From: Brachybacterium endophyticum
GTDB lineage: Bacteria > Actinomycetota > Actinomycetes > Actinomycetales > Dermabacteraceae
DNA: 64,000 nt
Direction of reading: 5' to 3'
Assembly (NCBI RefSeq): GCF_003130585.1
Contig: NZ_QFKX01000006.1
Coordinates: 145,884 to 209,883 of the forward strand
Numbering within the stretch: position 1 is the first letter of the stretch; each line of letters opens with the position of its first letter. Under the pieces are notes generated by a model. The model did no database searches. It was given only the letters and a program-made list of their open reading frames with translations, and was not told the origin of the DNA. Of the stretch, positions 41,651 to 50,060 are shown in pieces. The translations under genes and the position numbers were made by a program.

Positions 41651-42348
41651 GCCCCCACACCACCCCCACGACTCCTGCGACGACCGTGCCCGCCGCGAAG
41701 GAACCGGTGGACCTGCGCTGCTACCTTGTCACCTCCGGCGCCGACCGGCACACGGTCGAGACGGCCGCGGCTGCGGCCGGGGCCGGCGCCGGGATCGTCC
41801 AGGTCCGCGCGAAGGACCTGGACGCGCGCCCGCTGCTCGCGCTCACCGAGGAGGTCGCCGCGGCCGTCCGGCACGCCGCCCCCGCGTGCCGGGTGGTCCT
41901 GGATGACCGGACGGACGTCGCCTACGCCGCGCGACGCCGAGGGGCCCACGTGCACGGCGTCCACCTGGGCCAGGACGATCTGCCGGTCGCCGATGCCCGC
42001 GCGCTGCTCGGTCCGGACGCGATCATCGGACTGACCACCGGGACCACGGAGCTCGTCGAGGCCGCGGAGACCGATGCGGACCTGCTGGACTACATCGGCG
42101 CCGGCCCGTTCCGCCCCACACCGACCAAGGCGCACATCCGCCCGGCCCTCGGCCTGCAGGGCTACGAGGAGCTGGTCGGGCTCACCCGCCTGCCGATCGT
42201 CGCGATCGGCGACGTCACCCCGGAGGACGTCCCTGCGCTCGCCGCGACCGGGGTCGCGGGGGTCGCGCTGGTGCGGGCGATCATGCGCGCGGAGGAGCCG
42301 GCAGCCGTCGTCCAGGCGGTGAACGGGGCGTTCCCCGTCGAACGCTGA
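41647..42348 (+). CDS. thiE: thiamine-phosphate synthase
   Basis: A 233-aa TIM barrel joining HMP-PP and thiazole phosphate. Motifs: IVQVRAKD, LDDRTDVAYAA (usual form is INDRxDVA), VHLGQDDLPVADAR, IGLTTGT, YIGAGPFRPTPTK and VAIGDVTPEDVPALAATGVAGVALV. An ~18-residue Thr/Pro-rich N-terminal tail precedes the domain. It overlaps thiM by 4 bp and closes the riboswitch operon. The rox gene is convergent, only 4 bp away. Confidence 0.93.
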   Translation: MSPHTTPTTPATTVPAAKEPVDLRCYLVTSGADRHTVETAAAAAGAGAGIVQVRAKDLDARPLLALTEEVAAAVRHAAPACRVVLDDRTDVAYAARRRGAHVHGVHLGQDDLPVADARALLGPDAIIGLTTGTTELVEAAETDADLLDYIGAGPFRPTPTKAHIRPALGLQGYEELVGLTRLPIVAIGDVTPEDVPALAATGVAGVALVRAIMRAEEPAAVVQAVNGAFPVER

Positions 42349-42352
42349 GCGG

Positions 42353-43825
42353 TCACCGTGGCAGCCAGCTCCGGAGGGCGCGCTCGAGCGTCTGCTGGTC
42401 GCCAGCAGCTCCCACTCCGACCCATGCCACGTGGCCGTCGGGACGCAGGAGCGCGGCAGGGACCTCGAGCGCGGCGCTTCGCTCGGTGACGACGTCCACC
42501 TGGTCTCCCCACCGGCCCGTCGACAGCGCCCCCGACGGGTCGAGCAGCAGCCACCGTCCGGCATGCAGGTGCTCGTACAGGCGGCCCGTGGTCAGCGGCA
42601 GATCCCGGAGCCTGCGTCCGAGGAGGTCGTGGACGGGGCCGGCGGCCGTACGTGCGTCGTCGGCGGCCACGCCGGTGTCGTAGCGGATCGCGATCGACGC
42701 GATCTTCTCGGTGAGCATCCGATCGACCTGAGGGAGCGTCATCAGCTCGGTCATCAGTCGACGCACCGCCTGCGCCCCGGGGTCCGTGGAGATCAACAGG
42801 CTCTGGGCGCGCGTGAGCGTGAGGACGTCCGCGGCGACCGGGCGTCGCTCGCTCTCATAGGTCTCCAGCAGGTCGGCTCCGGCCGCGCCGGTGATCACGG
42901 CGGCGAGCTTCCAGCCCAGGTTGAAGGCGTCCTGGATCCCCAGGTTCAGCCCCTGCCCTCCGAGGGGCGGATGCACGTGCGCGGCGTCGCCCGCGAGCAG
43001 CACGCGGCCGCTGCGGTAGTGCTCGGCCAGACGGGTCGCGTCGGTGAAACGGGTGAGGGCGACGGGGGAGTGAGCGCCGAAGTCGGTGCCGGCGACGGCA
43101 CGCAGGCGCGAGCGGAACTCCTCGAAGTCGGGGGCCACGGCACGATCCTCCGCGACGTTCACCGCTGGGACGACCGCACGGAAGATGCCGGGGGTCGACG
43201 AGGGCCCGATGCCGAATCCCCGCTGCTCGCGCCGTACTCGCTGCGAGATCTCGGCGATCTCCTCGGCGGGCGCGGTCACCTCCATCTCGCCGAGCAGCCA
43301 TTCGGTGCTCGCCTCCTCGCCCGGGAAGCCGATGTCGAGCGCACGCCTGGTGGCGCTGCGCCCGCCGTCGCAGGCCACGACCCATCGGGAGATCAGATCG
43401 GAGCCGCTGTCAAGACGGACCGTGGCCTGCTCCCGACCCGGGTCCTGGAGCAGGGCGACCACCTCGCTGCCGCGGCGCACGTCCGCCCCCAACTTCTGGG
43501 CGCGTTCCTCGAGGAGATGGTCGGTGATCGGCTGCGGGATGCCCAGCGTGTAGCCGTGTGCGGTGTCGAGTTCGGCCGTGTGCGGCGACTCGATGCCGGC
43601 GAAGCGCCCCACTCCCGAATGCAGCGTGCCGTGGGCGAGGAATCGCTCGAGGATCCCGCGCTGGTCCAGGATCTCGAGGCTGCGGGCGTGCAGTCCGAGC
43701 GAGCGCACGAGGGGGCTCGGGGCCGCCTCCTTCTCGAGGACGACGACGTCCACGTCGTGCAGTCGCAGTTCGCTCGCGAGCATCATGCCCGTCGGGCCCC
43801 CGCCGATGATGATCACGTCGTGCAT
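42353..43825 (-). CDS. rox: rifampicin monooxygenase (Rox/Iri-type FAD monooxygenase)
   Basis: A 490-aa class A flavin monooxygenase that hydroxylates and linearises rifamycins, giving resistance. It shares the family's layout throughout: DVIIIGGGPTGMMLASELRL at the N-terminus, RSLGLHARSLEILDQRG, CDGGRSATRRALD, GRVLLAGDAAHVHPPLGG, and the C-terminal VPAALLRPDGHVAWVG that is close to the Nocardia enzyme. The ATG at 43825 opens directly with the FAD motif. The RAE palindrome 62 bp upstream is strong independent support. Confidence 0.88.
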   Translation of the reverse strand: MHDVIIIGGGPTGMMLASELRLHDVDVVVLEKEAAPSPLVRSLGLHARSLEILDQRGILERFLAHGTLHSGVGRFAGIESPHTAELDTAHGYTLGIPQPITDHLLEERAQKLGADVRRGSEVVALLQDPGREQATVRLDSGSDLISRWVVACDGGRSATRRALDIGFPGEEASTEWLLGEMEVTAPAEEIAEISQRVRREQRGFGIGPSSTPGIFRAVVPAVNVAEDRAVAPDFEEFRSRLRAVAGTDFGAHSPVALTRFTDATRLAEHYRSGRVLLAGDAAHVHPPLGGQGLNLGIQDAFNLGWKLAAVITGAAGADLLETYESERRPVAADVLTLTRAQSLLISTDPGAQAVRRLMTELMTLPQVDRMLTEKIASIAIRYDTGVAADDARTAAGPVHDLLGRRLRDLPLTTGRLYEHLHAGRWLLLDPSGALSTGRWGDQVDVVTERSAALEVPAALLRPDGHVAWVGVGAAGDQQTLERALRSWLPR

Positions 43826-43870
43826 GTGTGCCCCCGCTCCTCGACGCCGGGATCTCCAGCGGCGACGCAG

Positions 43871-43905
43871 CATTCTGGCGCCGCGAGGGGGCCTTGCCGC
43901 AAGCC
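43871..43905 (-). promoter_or_regulatory. rifamycin-associated element (RAE) and promoter of rox
   Basis: The 19-bp sequence at 43887-43905 matches, on the minus strand, the RAE palindrome (GGGCTTGCGGCAAGGCCC core) known upstream of rifamycin-inactivating genes in actinobacteria. On that strand TTGCGG could act as -35 with CAGAAT (43871-43876) as -10. This predicts rifampicin-inducible expression. Confidence 0.8.
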
Positions 43906-43980
43906 CGGTACGGCCGGATATCCTGGTCATGGCTGGAGCCGGTGCGTCACTCGGACACCCTTGTCCCCCGGACGCAGTGG

Positions 43981-44904
43981 TCACGCGGACAGTCGGGACT
44001 CCTTGCGGTAGGCGCGGGGCGAGGCGCCGACGTGCTTCGTGAACGCCGTGCTGAAAGCACTCTCGGAGAGATACCCGGTCTCGCGGGCCAGCGCGCCGAT
44101 CGGCACGTCGCTCGAGCGCAGGGCACGCTGGGCGTTGAGCATGCGCCAGTCGTGCAGGTACGCCAGGGGTGTCGTGCCCGCGGCCGCGCGGAAGCGCTCG
44201 GCGAAAGTGGTCCGCGGCATCGAGGCGAGGCCGGCGAGCTCGTCCAGCCGCCAGCTCCTGGCCGGCTCGGCGTGCAGGGACTCCAGCGCGGGGCGCAGGG
44301 ACTCGTCCGAGATCACGCCGAGCCAGCCCGCCGGCAGATCGGTGTCGTCGGCGAAGGATCGCAGGATCTCCAGGACCAGCAGCTGGGCATGCTGGCGAAC
44401 CGCGAACTCCGCCCCGGGGCGGCGCGCGGCGAGTTCCTCGAAGATGCGCTGGAGGTGGTCGCGGAGGCGGTGGCCCGCAGGTGCGCCGGCTCGGGCGTGG
44501 AGAACGGGCGGGAGGATGCGCAGCAGCAGGTCGCGGCCGATCGGATCGAGGTCGATCCGACCGCCGATCACGGCGTCCGCGTCTCCGATCCGGTCGTCGT
44601 TCGGCAGCGGCGTGGTGGCTTCGGGCGGCGGGACCAGGCGGGGAGCCTCCTCCCCGCGGCCACCGTCGAGGCGCAGTCGGGTCCTGCCGTTGAGCATCGC
44701 GATGTCGCCGGGGTCGAGGTCGATGGCGCCCCGGACGCCGTCGGTCTCCAAGCGCGCGTTCCCGTGGAGGACGGCGATGAACTTCAGATCGACATCGATC
44801 GAGCTCTCGGTCCGCCAGCGTCCGCTCTGCACGAAAGCGCCCGAGACGGCGCTGCGCACCGCGATCGCATCGAGGATCTCGGACAGGGGCTCACCGTGTG
44901 TCAT
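43981..44904 (-). CDS. AraC family transcriptional regulator (cupin_6 N-domain)
   Basis: A 307-aa regulator. Residues about 10-190 form the cupin-type sensing domain (AVLHGNARLETDGV, DPGDIAMLNG). Residues about 205-300 hold two HTH motifs (WRLDELAGLASMPRTTFAERF and APIGALARETGYLSESAFSTAF-like; the real text begins VPIGALARE). The type is common for regulators of neighbouring short-chain dehydrogenases. It is divergent from the SDR at 45039 (134-bp shared region), its likely target, and lies just upstream of rox on the same strand. Confidence 0.88.
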   Translation of the reverse strand: MTHGEPLSEILDAIAVRSAVSGAFVQSGRWRTESSIDVDLKFIAVLHGNARLETDGVRGAIDLDPGDIAMLNGRTRLRLDGGRGEEAPRLVPPPEATTPLPNDDRIGDADAVIGGRIDLDPIGRDLLLRILPPVLHARAGAPAGHRLRDHLQRIFEELAARRPGAEFAVRQHAQLLVLEILRSFADDTDLPAGWLGVISDESLRPALESLHAEPARSWRLDELAGLASMPRTTFAERFRAAAGTTPLAYLHDWRMLNAQRALRSSDVPIGALARETGYLSESAFSTAFTKHVGASPRAYRKESRLSA

Positions 44905-45038
44905 GTCCGTACGCTAGCGCAGAAGAACCGGACTCGAGATTATTCCGGGTTCGCCATGGGAGGGGCAGGATCGGTCCTGTCACGCGGGTCGGGCATCCTC
45001 GCCCTCCCGCATCGTCACCTCACAGGAGAAGGCACGAC

Positions 45039-45776
45039 ATGACCACGCATCTGACCGCACTCGTCACCGGCGCCAACAAGGGCATCGGCCGAGAGATCGC
45101 CGCCCAGCTCGCCGAGCTCGGGCACACCGTCATCATCGGCTCGCGCAGCCCGGAGCGCGGCGAGGCCGCCGCGCGGGAGCTGCACGAGGCCGGAGGGGAT
45201 GTCACCGCCGTGACCCTCGACGTCACCGACCCGGCGTCGATCCGCTCGGCCGCGCAGGCCGTCCAGGAGCGATTCGGGCATCTGGACGCCCTGATCAACA
45301 ACGCAGCGATCAGTCGTGCTCCGGGCCAGGACCTGGTCGGCCAGCTTCCCCGCTCCGCCGTCGTCGATCAGATCCGCACCGTCTTCGAGACCAACGTGTT
45401 CGGCGTCATCGCAACCACGAGCGCCTTCCTTCCGCTGCTGCGCGAGTCCGAGACGCCGCGCATCGTGAACGTCTCGAGCGGCGCCGGCTCGCTCGCCGCG
45501 ATCTCCGACTTCTCCGACCCGAACCCGATCGCCCTGGGGTACGTCTCCTCGAAGACGGCCCTGACCTCCGTGACGATGCAGTACGCCCGGGACCTCCACG
45601 AGGAAGGCATCCTCGTCAACGCCGTGTGCCCGGGCTTCATCGGCACGGACCTGAACGATCATCAGGGGACCGGCACGCCGGCTGAGGGCGCCCGGCAGGC
45701 CGTCGCCATGAGTGTCATCGGGCGGGACGGGCCGACGGGCACCTTCACCAACGTCGACGGGCCCATCGCCTGGTGA
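45039..45776 (+). CDS. SDR family oxidoreductase (carbonyl reductase-like)
   Basis: A 245-aa SDR with TGANKGIGREIA (residues 9-20; Lys after Asn as in NADPH carbonyl reductases), LINNAAIS, VNVSSGAGS with the catalytic Ser, and YVSSKTAL with Tyr/Lys. CPGFIGTDLN follows. It closely fits the plant/bacterial salutaridine-reductase-like group that uses NADPH on aldehydes and ketones. The ATG has an AGGAGAAGG site. Probably controlled by the divergent AraC regulator. Confidence 0.87.
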   Translation: MTTHLTALVTGANKGIGREIAAQLAELGHTVIIGSRSPERGEAAARELHEAGGDVTAVTLDVTDPASIRSAAQAVQERFGHLDALINNAAISRAPGQDLVGQLPRSAVVDQIRTVFETNVFGVIATTSAFLPLLRESETPRIVNVSSGAGSLAAISDFSDPNPIALGYVSSKTALTSVTMQYARDLHEEGILVNAVCPGFIGTDLNDHQGTGTPAEGARQAVAMSVIGRDGPTGTFTNVDGPIAW

Positions 45777-45781
45777 GCTGA

Positions 45782-46957
45782 TCAGGCGGCGGCGGACCCC
45801 CAGATCTTCCGGTACAGCGACCGGATGTCCTCCGCGCTCGGATCGCCGGGGTTGTTGGCGGGGGAGCCGGAGGCCAGGGCCTGCTCGGCCATCGTCGGCA
45901 CCACGGCGAGCCACTCCTGCTCGTCGATGCCGAACGCCTTCGGCGTCGGGACATCGAGCTTCTCGAGGAGCGCGCCGATCCGCTGTTGGAGAGCGTCCGC
46001 CGCCTCGTCGGTCGAGGCGGCGGCGTCGGCGACGCCGGTGGCGCGGGCGAGCTCCGCCAGACGCTCGAGGGCGCGGGGCCGGGTCCAGTCGAGAACCGCG
46101 CCCAGCAGCATCGCGTTCGCCCGCCCGTGGGGGACGTGGAAGAACGCTCCCATCGGCCGGCTCATCCCGTGGATCAGGGCCACGCTGGAGGCGGAGAAGG
46201 CCATGCCCGCGTGGGTCGCGCCGAGCATCATCTCGGCCCGCGCCTCCTTGTCCTCGGGGTGGTCCCAGACGGTGGGCAGGTTCTCGAGTACCTTGCGCAC
46301 CCCGGAGATCGCGAAGAGGTCCGAGTGGGGGCTCGCACGATGGCTGAGGAAGGCCTCCAGGCCGTGGGTGAGGGCATCGACGCCCGTGTCGCGGGTGATC
46401 GACGGGGGCATGCTCAGGCTCAGGTCCACGTCGATGACCGCGGCGATCGCGACGCAGCCGGGGCCGCTGATCAGCATCTTCTCGTTGGTCTCGACGTCGG
46501 TGATGATCGTGAAGCGGGTCATCTCCGAACCCGTGCCCGCGGTGGTCGGCACGCACACCAGCGGCACGGAGCTCTCGCCGACGGTGTGGGGAGCCTTGAG
46601 GTCACGCAGCGGTGTGCCCGGGTAGGTGCGCAGGATCCCCGCCGCCTTGGCGGTGTCCATGGGACTGCCGCCGCCGATGGCGACGAGGCTGTCGTACCCG
46701 CCCTCCTCGAGTGCCTCCGCCAAGGCGGCGACGCCCTCGGTGGTCGGGTCGGGGGAGACCTCGTCGAAGATCCCCACCTCGATCCCGGCCACGCGCAGCG
46801 GCTGCAACACGCCGTCGATGACGCCGTTCTCGACCAGCGGTCTGTCGGTGACGACGAGTGGTCCGGTCACGCCCAGCCCCTCGAGGATCGACGGGAGTCT
46901 GTCGACGACACCCTCCCCGATCTCGGTGAAACGGGGTGTGACCACGGAGGCTGTCAT
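45782..46957 (-). CDS. iron-containing alcohol dehydrogenase
   Basis: A 391-aa group III ADH. The NAD site is IGGGSPMDTAKAAG near residue 95, followed by PTTAGTGSEMTRF. Metal ligands appear as Asp192/His196 in the DTGVDALTHGLEAF region (approximate numbers) and the two His of LIHGMSRPMGAFFHVPHG. The fold is Rossmann plus all-helical C-domain. Likely substrates are small alcohols/aldehydes or diols. Convergent with the SDR (5-bp gap). No accessory microcompartment genes. Confidence 0.88.
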   Translation of the reverse strand: MTASVVTPRFTEIGEGVVDRLPSILEGLGVTGPLVVTDRPLVENGVIDGVLQPLRVAGIEVGIFDEVSPDPTTEGVAALAEALEEGGYDSLVAIGGGSPMDTAKAAGILRTYPGTPLRDLKAPHTVGESSVPLVCVPTTAGTGSEMTRFTIITDVETNEKMLISGPGCVAIAAVIDVDLSLSMPPSITRDTGVDALTHGLEAFLSHRASPHSDLFAISGVRKVLENLPTVWDHPEDKEARAEMMLGATHAGMAFSASSVALIHGMSRPMGAFFHVPHGRANAMLLGAVLDWTRPRALERLAELARATGVADAAASTDEAADALQQRIGALLEKLDVPTPKAFGIDEQEWLAVVPTMAEQALASGSPANNPGDPSAEDIRSLYRKIWGSAAA

Positions 46958-47092
46958 TCAGGGTCCTCGCTGTTCAACGTCGTCGTCGAGGGGCGTCGGT
47001 GAAGCACCCGGCCGCCGTGACCCTCCACGGAGCGTGCGGGTGCTGCCCCGCTTCCAGGGTAATCACGGGTGCCGGACCGGTGCGGCCGAGTG

Positions 47093-47995
47093 TCAGGCGA
47101 TCTCCACGACGATCTTGCCGCCGTTGGTGGCTGCCCTCTCCTGCGCCTCGGAGATGCGTGCGAGTGGCAGGGTCTGATCGACGCGGGGGATGTACTGGCC
47201 CTGCCGACCGAGCCGGACCGCGGCGTCCAGGAGCGCGGGATCGTTGCGGGCATCGATCCGCTGCGCGCCCAGTCGGGCCGCACCGTCCCCGTCGGTGACG
47301 GTGACGACGCGCTGGGGATCGCCGACGATCTCCACGAGATCGGGGAGCGAGGGGGCGTTCGCCAGCTGCAGGGCGGCGTCCACGCCTGCAGGGGCGAGCG
47401 CGCGGACCCGCTCGACGAGCCCGTCGCCGTAGGAGGTGGCCGTCGCGCCGAGCGAGCGGATGTAGTCGGCGTTGCTCTGGCTGCCGGTGCCGATGACCGT
47501 GGCGCCGAGGTCGCGGGCGATCGCGACGGCGGCCGTGCCGACGGCGCCCGAGGCGCCCTCGATGAGGATCGTGGTCCCGTCGATGTCCCCGAGCGCCTCG
47601 AGGGCTGCGGCAGCCGTCGAAGCGGCCAGACCCGCAGCTGCAGCCTGCTCGGTCGACCAGTCGCCGGGGACCGGGCTCCACGAGGTCAGCACGGCGAACT
47701 CGGCCGTGGTGTCACTGATGCCACCCAGCCCGAACACCACGTCACCCAGGTCGACGCCCTCGACCCCGTCGCCGATCTCGTCCACGACGCCGACCGCATC
47801 GCGCCCGGGGATGATCGGGAAGGGCAGGGGCAGGAACTCGTGGAGGGCCCCGGCCCGCACCAGGGTGTCGATGGGGTTCACGCTGACCGCGCGCACGGCG
47901 ATGCGCACCGAGCCCGGGATCGCATGCGGCTCGGGGGCCTCCTCGACGCTGATGACCTCGGGGCCTCCGAACGAGTGGAAACGTGCAGCCTTCAT
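47093..47995 (-). CDS. quinone oxidoreductase-like zinc-free MDR
   Basis: A 300-aa NADPH:quinone reductase/enoyl-reductase-like MDR: KAARFHSFGGPEVISVEE start, PGRDAVGVVDEIGDGV and the nucleotide loop LIEGASGAVGTAAVAIA near residue 145. No zinc ligands. The family reduces quinones or 2-alkenals. It is divergent from a MarR regulator and a palindrome lies on its promoter, so control by that regulator is likely. ATG at 47995 with a GGGAGAAG site. Confidence 0.87.
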   Translation of the reverse strand: MKAARFHSFGGPEVISVEEAPEPHAIPGSVRIAVRAVSVNPIDTLVRAGALHEFLPLPFPIIPGRDAVGVVDEIGDGVEGVDLGDVVFGLGGISDTTAEFAVLTSWSPVPGDWSTEQAAAAGLAASTAAAALEALGDIDGTTILIEGASGAVGTAAVAIARDLGATVIGTGSQSNADYIRSLGATATSYGDGLVERVRALAPAGVDAALQLANAPSLPDLVEIVGDPQRVVTVTDGDGAARLGAQRIDARNDPALLDAAVRLGRQGQYIPRVDQTLPLARISEAQERAATNGGKIVVEIA

Positions 47996-48050
47996 GACTT
48001 CTCCCTTGTGGACCGTTCGATGCTTGCTGCGGAAACAATTGCACCAAACG

Positions 48051-48064
48051 CTTGCCATGACAAG
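48051..48064. promoter_or_regulatory. candidate MarR operator
   Basis: CTTGCCATGACAAG is an almost perfect palindrome (CTTG-N-CATG-N-CAAG) in the 117-bp gap between the divergent oxidoreductase and MarR genes. On the minus strand it covers TTGTCA (48058-48063), which with AATTGT 17 bp further makes a plausible promoter for the oxidoreductase. Confidence 0.45.
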
Positions 48065-48112
48065 GAATGTGTCGTGACAGGCAGAGGCATCGCGTGTCGT
48101 TACAGTGAGCAG

Positions 48113-48631
48113 ATGCCGGACAGCGAGCCCCTGACCCCTCAGCAGGACCGATCGTGGACGCTGCTCGTCGGCGTGATGATGTGGCTGCCCGTGGAGCTGG
48201 ATGCGTACCTGGAGGACGCCGTCGATCTCAGCCACGCCGAGTACCAGACGCTGAGGTGCCTCTCGCTCGGCCAGGACCGAGAGGTCCACATGACGCGGCT
48301 CGCCACGACGGCGAGCGTGACCCCGTCCCACCTCTCACGCATCGTCGGCCGCCTGGAGAAGCGGAACCTGCTCGAGCGTTCGAGCGATCCGAAGGATGCC
48401 CGCCGGACCTTGGCACGGCTCACGGAGACGGGCGCGGAGATGGTGGCACGCGTCGAACCGGGGTATGCCGCGGAGGTCCGACGGCTCGTGTTCTCCCACC
48501 TCACGGCGGCGCAGGCCCATCAGCTCGAGGACCTGGCCGAGGCGCTCCTCACCCCGTTGAGGAGTGATTGCGTGGCGGCCCTTCCTCCGCGTGAGCCGAG
48601 CCGGGGTGGTGATGGCGATGTGCGAGCCTGA
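48113..48631 (+). CDS. MarR family transcriptional regulator
   Basis: A 172-aa winged-helix regulator: HAEYQTLRCLSL (helix 2), VTPSHLSRIVGRLEKRNLLER (recognition helix, positions about 75-95) and the wing SDPKDARRTLARLTETG. The DxRxxx wing motif is intact. Divergent from the quinone-reductase-like gene; such pairs usually respond to quinones, phenolics or oxidants. The ATG at 48113 lacks a strong ribosome site. Confidence 0.85.
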   Translation: MPDSEPLTPQQDRSWTLLVGVMMWLPVELDAYLEDAVDLSHAEYQTLRCLSLGQDREVHMTRLATTASVTPSHLSRIVGRLEKRNLLERSSDPKDARRTLARLTETGAEMVARVEPGYAAEVRRLVFSHLTAAQAHQLEDLAEALLTPLRSDCVAALPPREPSRGGDGDVRA

Positions 48632-48718
48632 CCCGCTCACGTCGCGGGTGGAGCGACCGCGGTGATGCCTGGTCGGGGTGCACCCGTCGGTGGCGAACGC
48701 GCAGGCCGTCGCTCCAGG

Positions 48719-48757
48719 TGCCCCCAGCAGGACTCGAACCTGCAACCTACGGATTAC
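48719..48757 (-). repeat. 3' half of a tRNA gene (probable attachment-site remnant)
   Basis: On the minus strand the sequence has the 3' arm of an anticodon stem (TCCGT), a variable loop, a complete T-arm (GCAGG-TTCGAGT-CCTGC) and an acceptor end TGGGGGC. The 5' half is absent and unrelated sequence follows. Such half-tRNAs arise when an element integrates in a tRNA gene. The loop bases GGTAA would suit tRNA-Thr(GGT) but the isoacceptor is uncertain. Confidence 0.6.
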
Positions 48758-49330
48758 CGACCACCCAACGCTTTCCGTCCTAGTGAGGCGGACGCTGGCG
48801 CGCTGCGACCTGCACAGAAGACCCGGGTAGGTCCATTGAGGTTCAGGAAGAATCACTGCATCTAACGGCGCCTCCCGCCGAAAGTCGTACTTAACTCGTA
48901 CCTGACGTGAAGAGGTTAGTCCTGGGCGACGCCCTTGTCGCCAAGCTCCCGGCTCAACCGCCTAGCGAGGCAGTCCGCGTCAGTGAACGTGTCTGAGGGG
49001 CCATGGATAGGCGTGTTCCGCCAGGCCGAATACGTAACCGCCAGTACCTTCGCGACACGTCCCGTGAGCACTCGCCCACTCACATGAGTGCAGGGGCCGA
49101 CCCGCAGTCTCTCCCGCTCTGGAGGCCACCATGGCTCGCGAGGCTCAGCCGCAGTACAGGTGTTGCGGGTCATAAGATTGTGGTCGCCGGGATGGAAAAG
49201 GAGAACGGACCTTACCGGCACGATGGGTGGTGCTGATGCCATCCATCTCACAGGAAGAGACCCGTTCCACGACCCAGCGTCCGTGCTCGGGGAGACAGCG
49301 TGCCGTGGCCCTCGTGGTCGAGAACAAACG
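48758..49330. other. no intact gene seen
   Basis: This stretch beside the tRNA half holds only short frames in all directions with stops and no recognisable domain. Together with the two IS remnants to the right it forms an insertion-sequence graveyard between the MarR gene and the NRPS cluster. Confidence 0.4.
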
Positions 49331-49625
49331 TCAGATCGCACGTCGCCGTGTGGTTCCACGTCGCCCGCGCAACGCTTTCGTGATGGGTCGGTCGCTATCG
49401 AGGCCGCGGCGAGGCTGAACTCGAGGACCGCTCGAGCGCCCCGGCGCACCGTCCAACCCGACTGTCGGCCTGGGTGCTCGAGTTGATCGACCACTGGCGG
49501 CACTCCAGGAAGTGGTCCGACCGCCGGATCGCCCACGAGCTCGGCAACGGGCACGGGAGCTGCTGCTGCGTGCGGACTGTGAGCCGCTGACTGGATCGCC
49601 TCGGGCTGAACCGGATCTGAGACAT
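49330..49625 (+). pseudogene. IS481-type transposase remnant
   Basis: The frame reads HVAVWFHVARATLS-stop-WVGRYRGRGEAELEDRSSAP, then WSDRRIAHELG and DRLGLNRI, the N-terminal HTH region of IS481 transposases, interrupted by stops at the TGA near 49378 and again near 49590 and 49618. The DDE catalytic domain is missing. Confidence 0.65.
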
Positions 49626-49631
49626 CACCCC

Positions 49632-49919
49632 TTACGGTGAGAATCTGCGTCGACCAGGGAAAATCACCGCCCCTGATATCCCGGGCGCATAGCCCATCTC
49701 GACGCGTAGAAGGTCGGGAAGATCCCAGACAGCGGCGGGAGGTTCCACGGTCGCCGCAGCGAGCAGGCCCTCGCTGGCAAGTGCGCCCACAAGCAGCCGA
49801 CGATTCTCCTTGTACGGCTCAAGCCGCCGCTGGGCCTCGCTGGCCGTGGTTCCGGGTCGATGGCCCGCCCTCTTCCAAAGTTCATCGGGATACTTCCTCG
49901 ATGCCGTCGTGATGCTCAC
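49632..49919 (-). pseudogene. IS3-family OrfA remnant
   Basis: A 95-aa frame starting SITTASRKYPDELWKRA (typical OrfA beginning) and later ASEAQRRLEPYKENRRL (the leucine-zipper segment usually reading IAELEKENRRLRRAN). The middle HTH part is deleted and the end is unrelated. OrfB is absent. Confidence 0.5.
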
Positions 49920-50060
49920 CCTCCCGTGGTGTCGCGGCCTCCACCAAACCCGGGCTGTTTTTTCCCGGAGCTCGAGAGTGGGTGGATTACCGGGGAGAAC
50001 GGCTCGTCTAGGCTCTGCAGCAGGTGAAGCGAACTGGGTAGACCGTGGTCTTCTGGATCA

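Noticed and set aside
48916..49554. 212-codon minus frame as a possible integrase beside the tRNA half
   Set aside because: No R-H-R-Y motifs; overlaps the IS481 remnant on the opposite strand.
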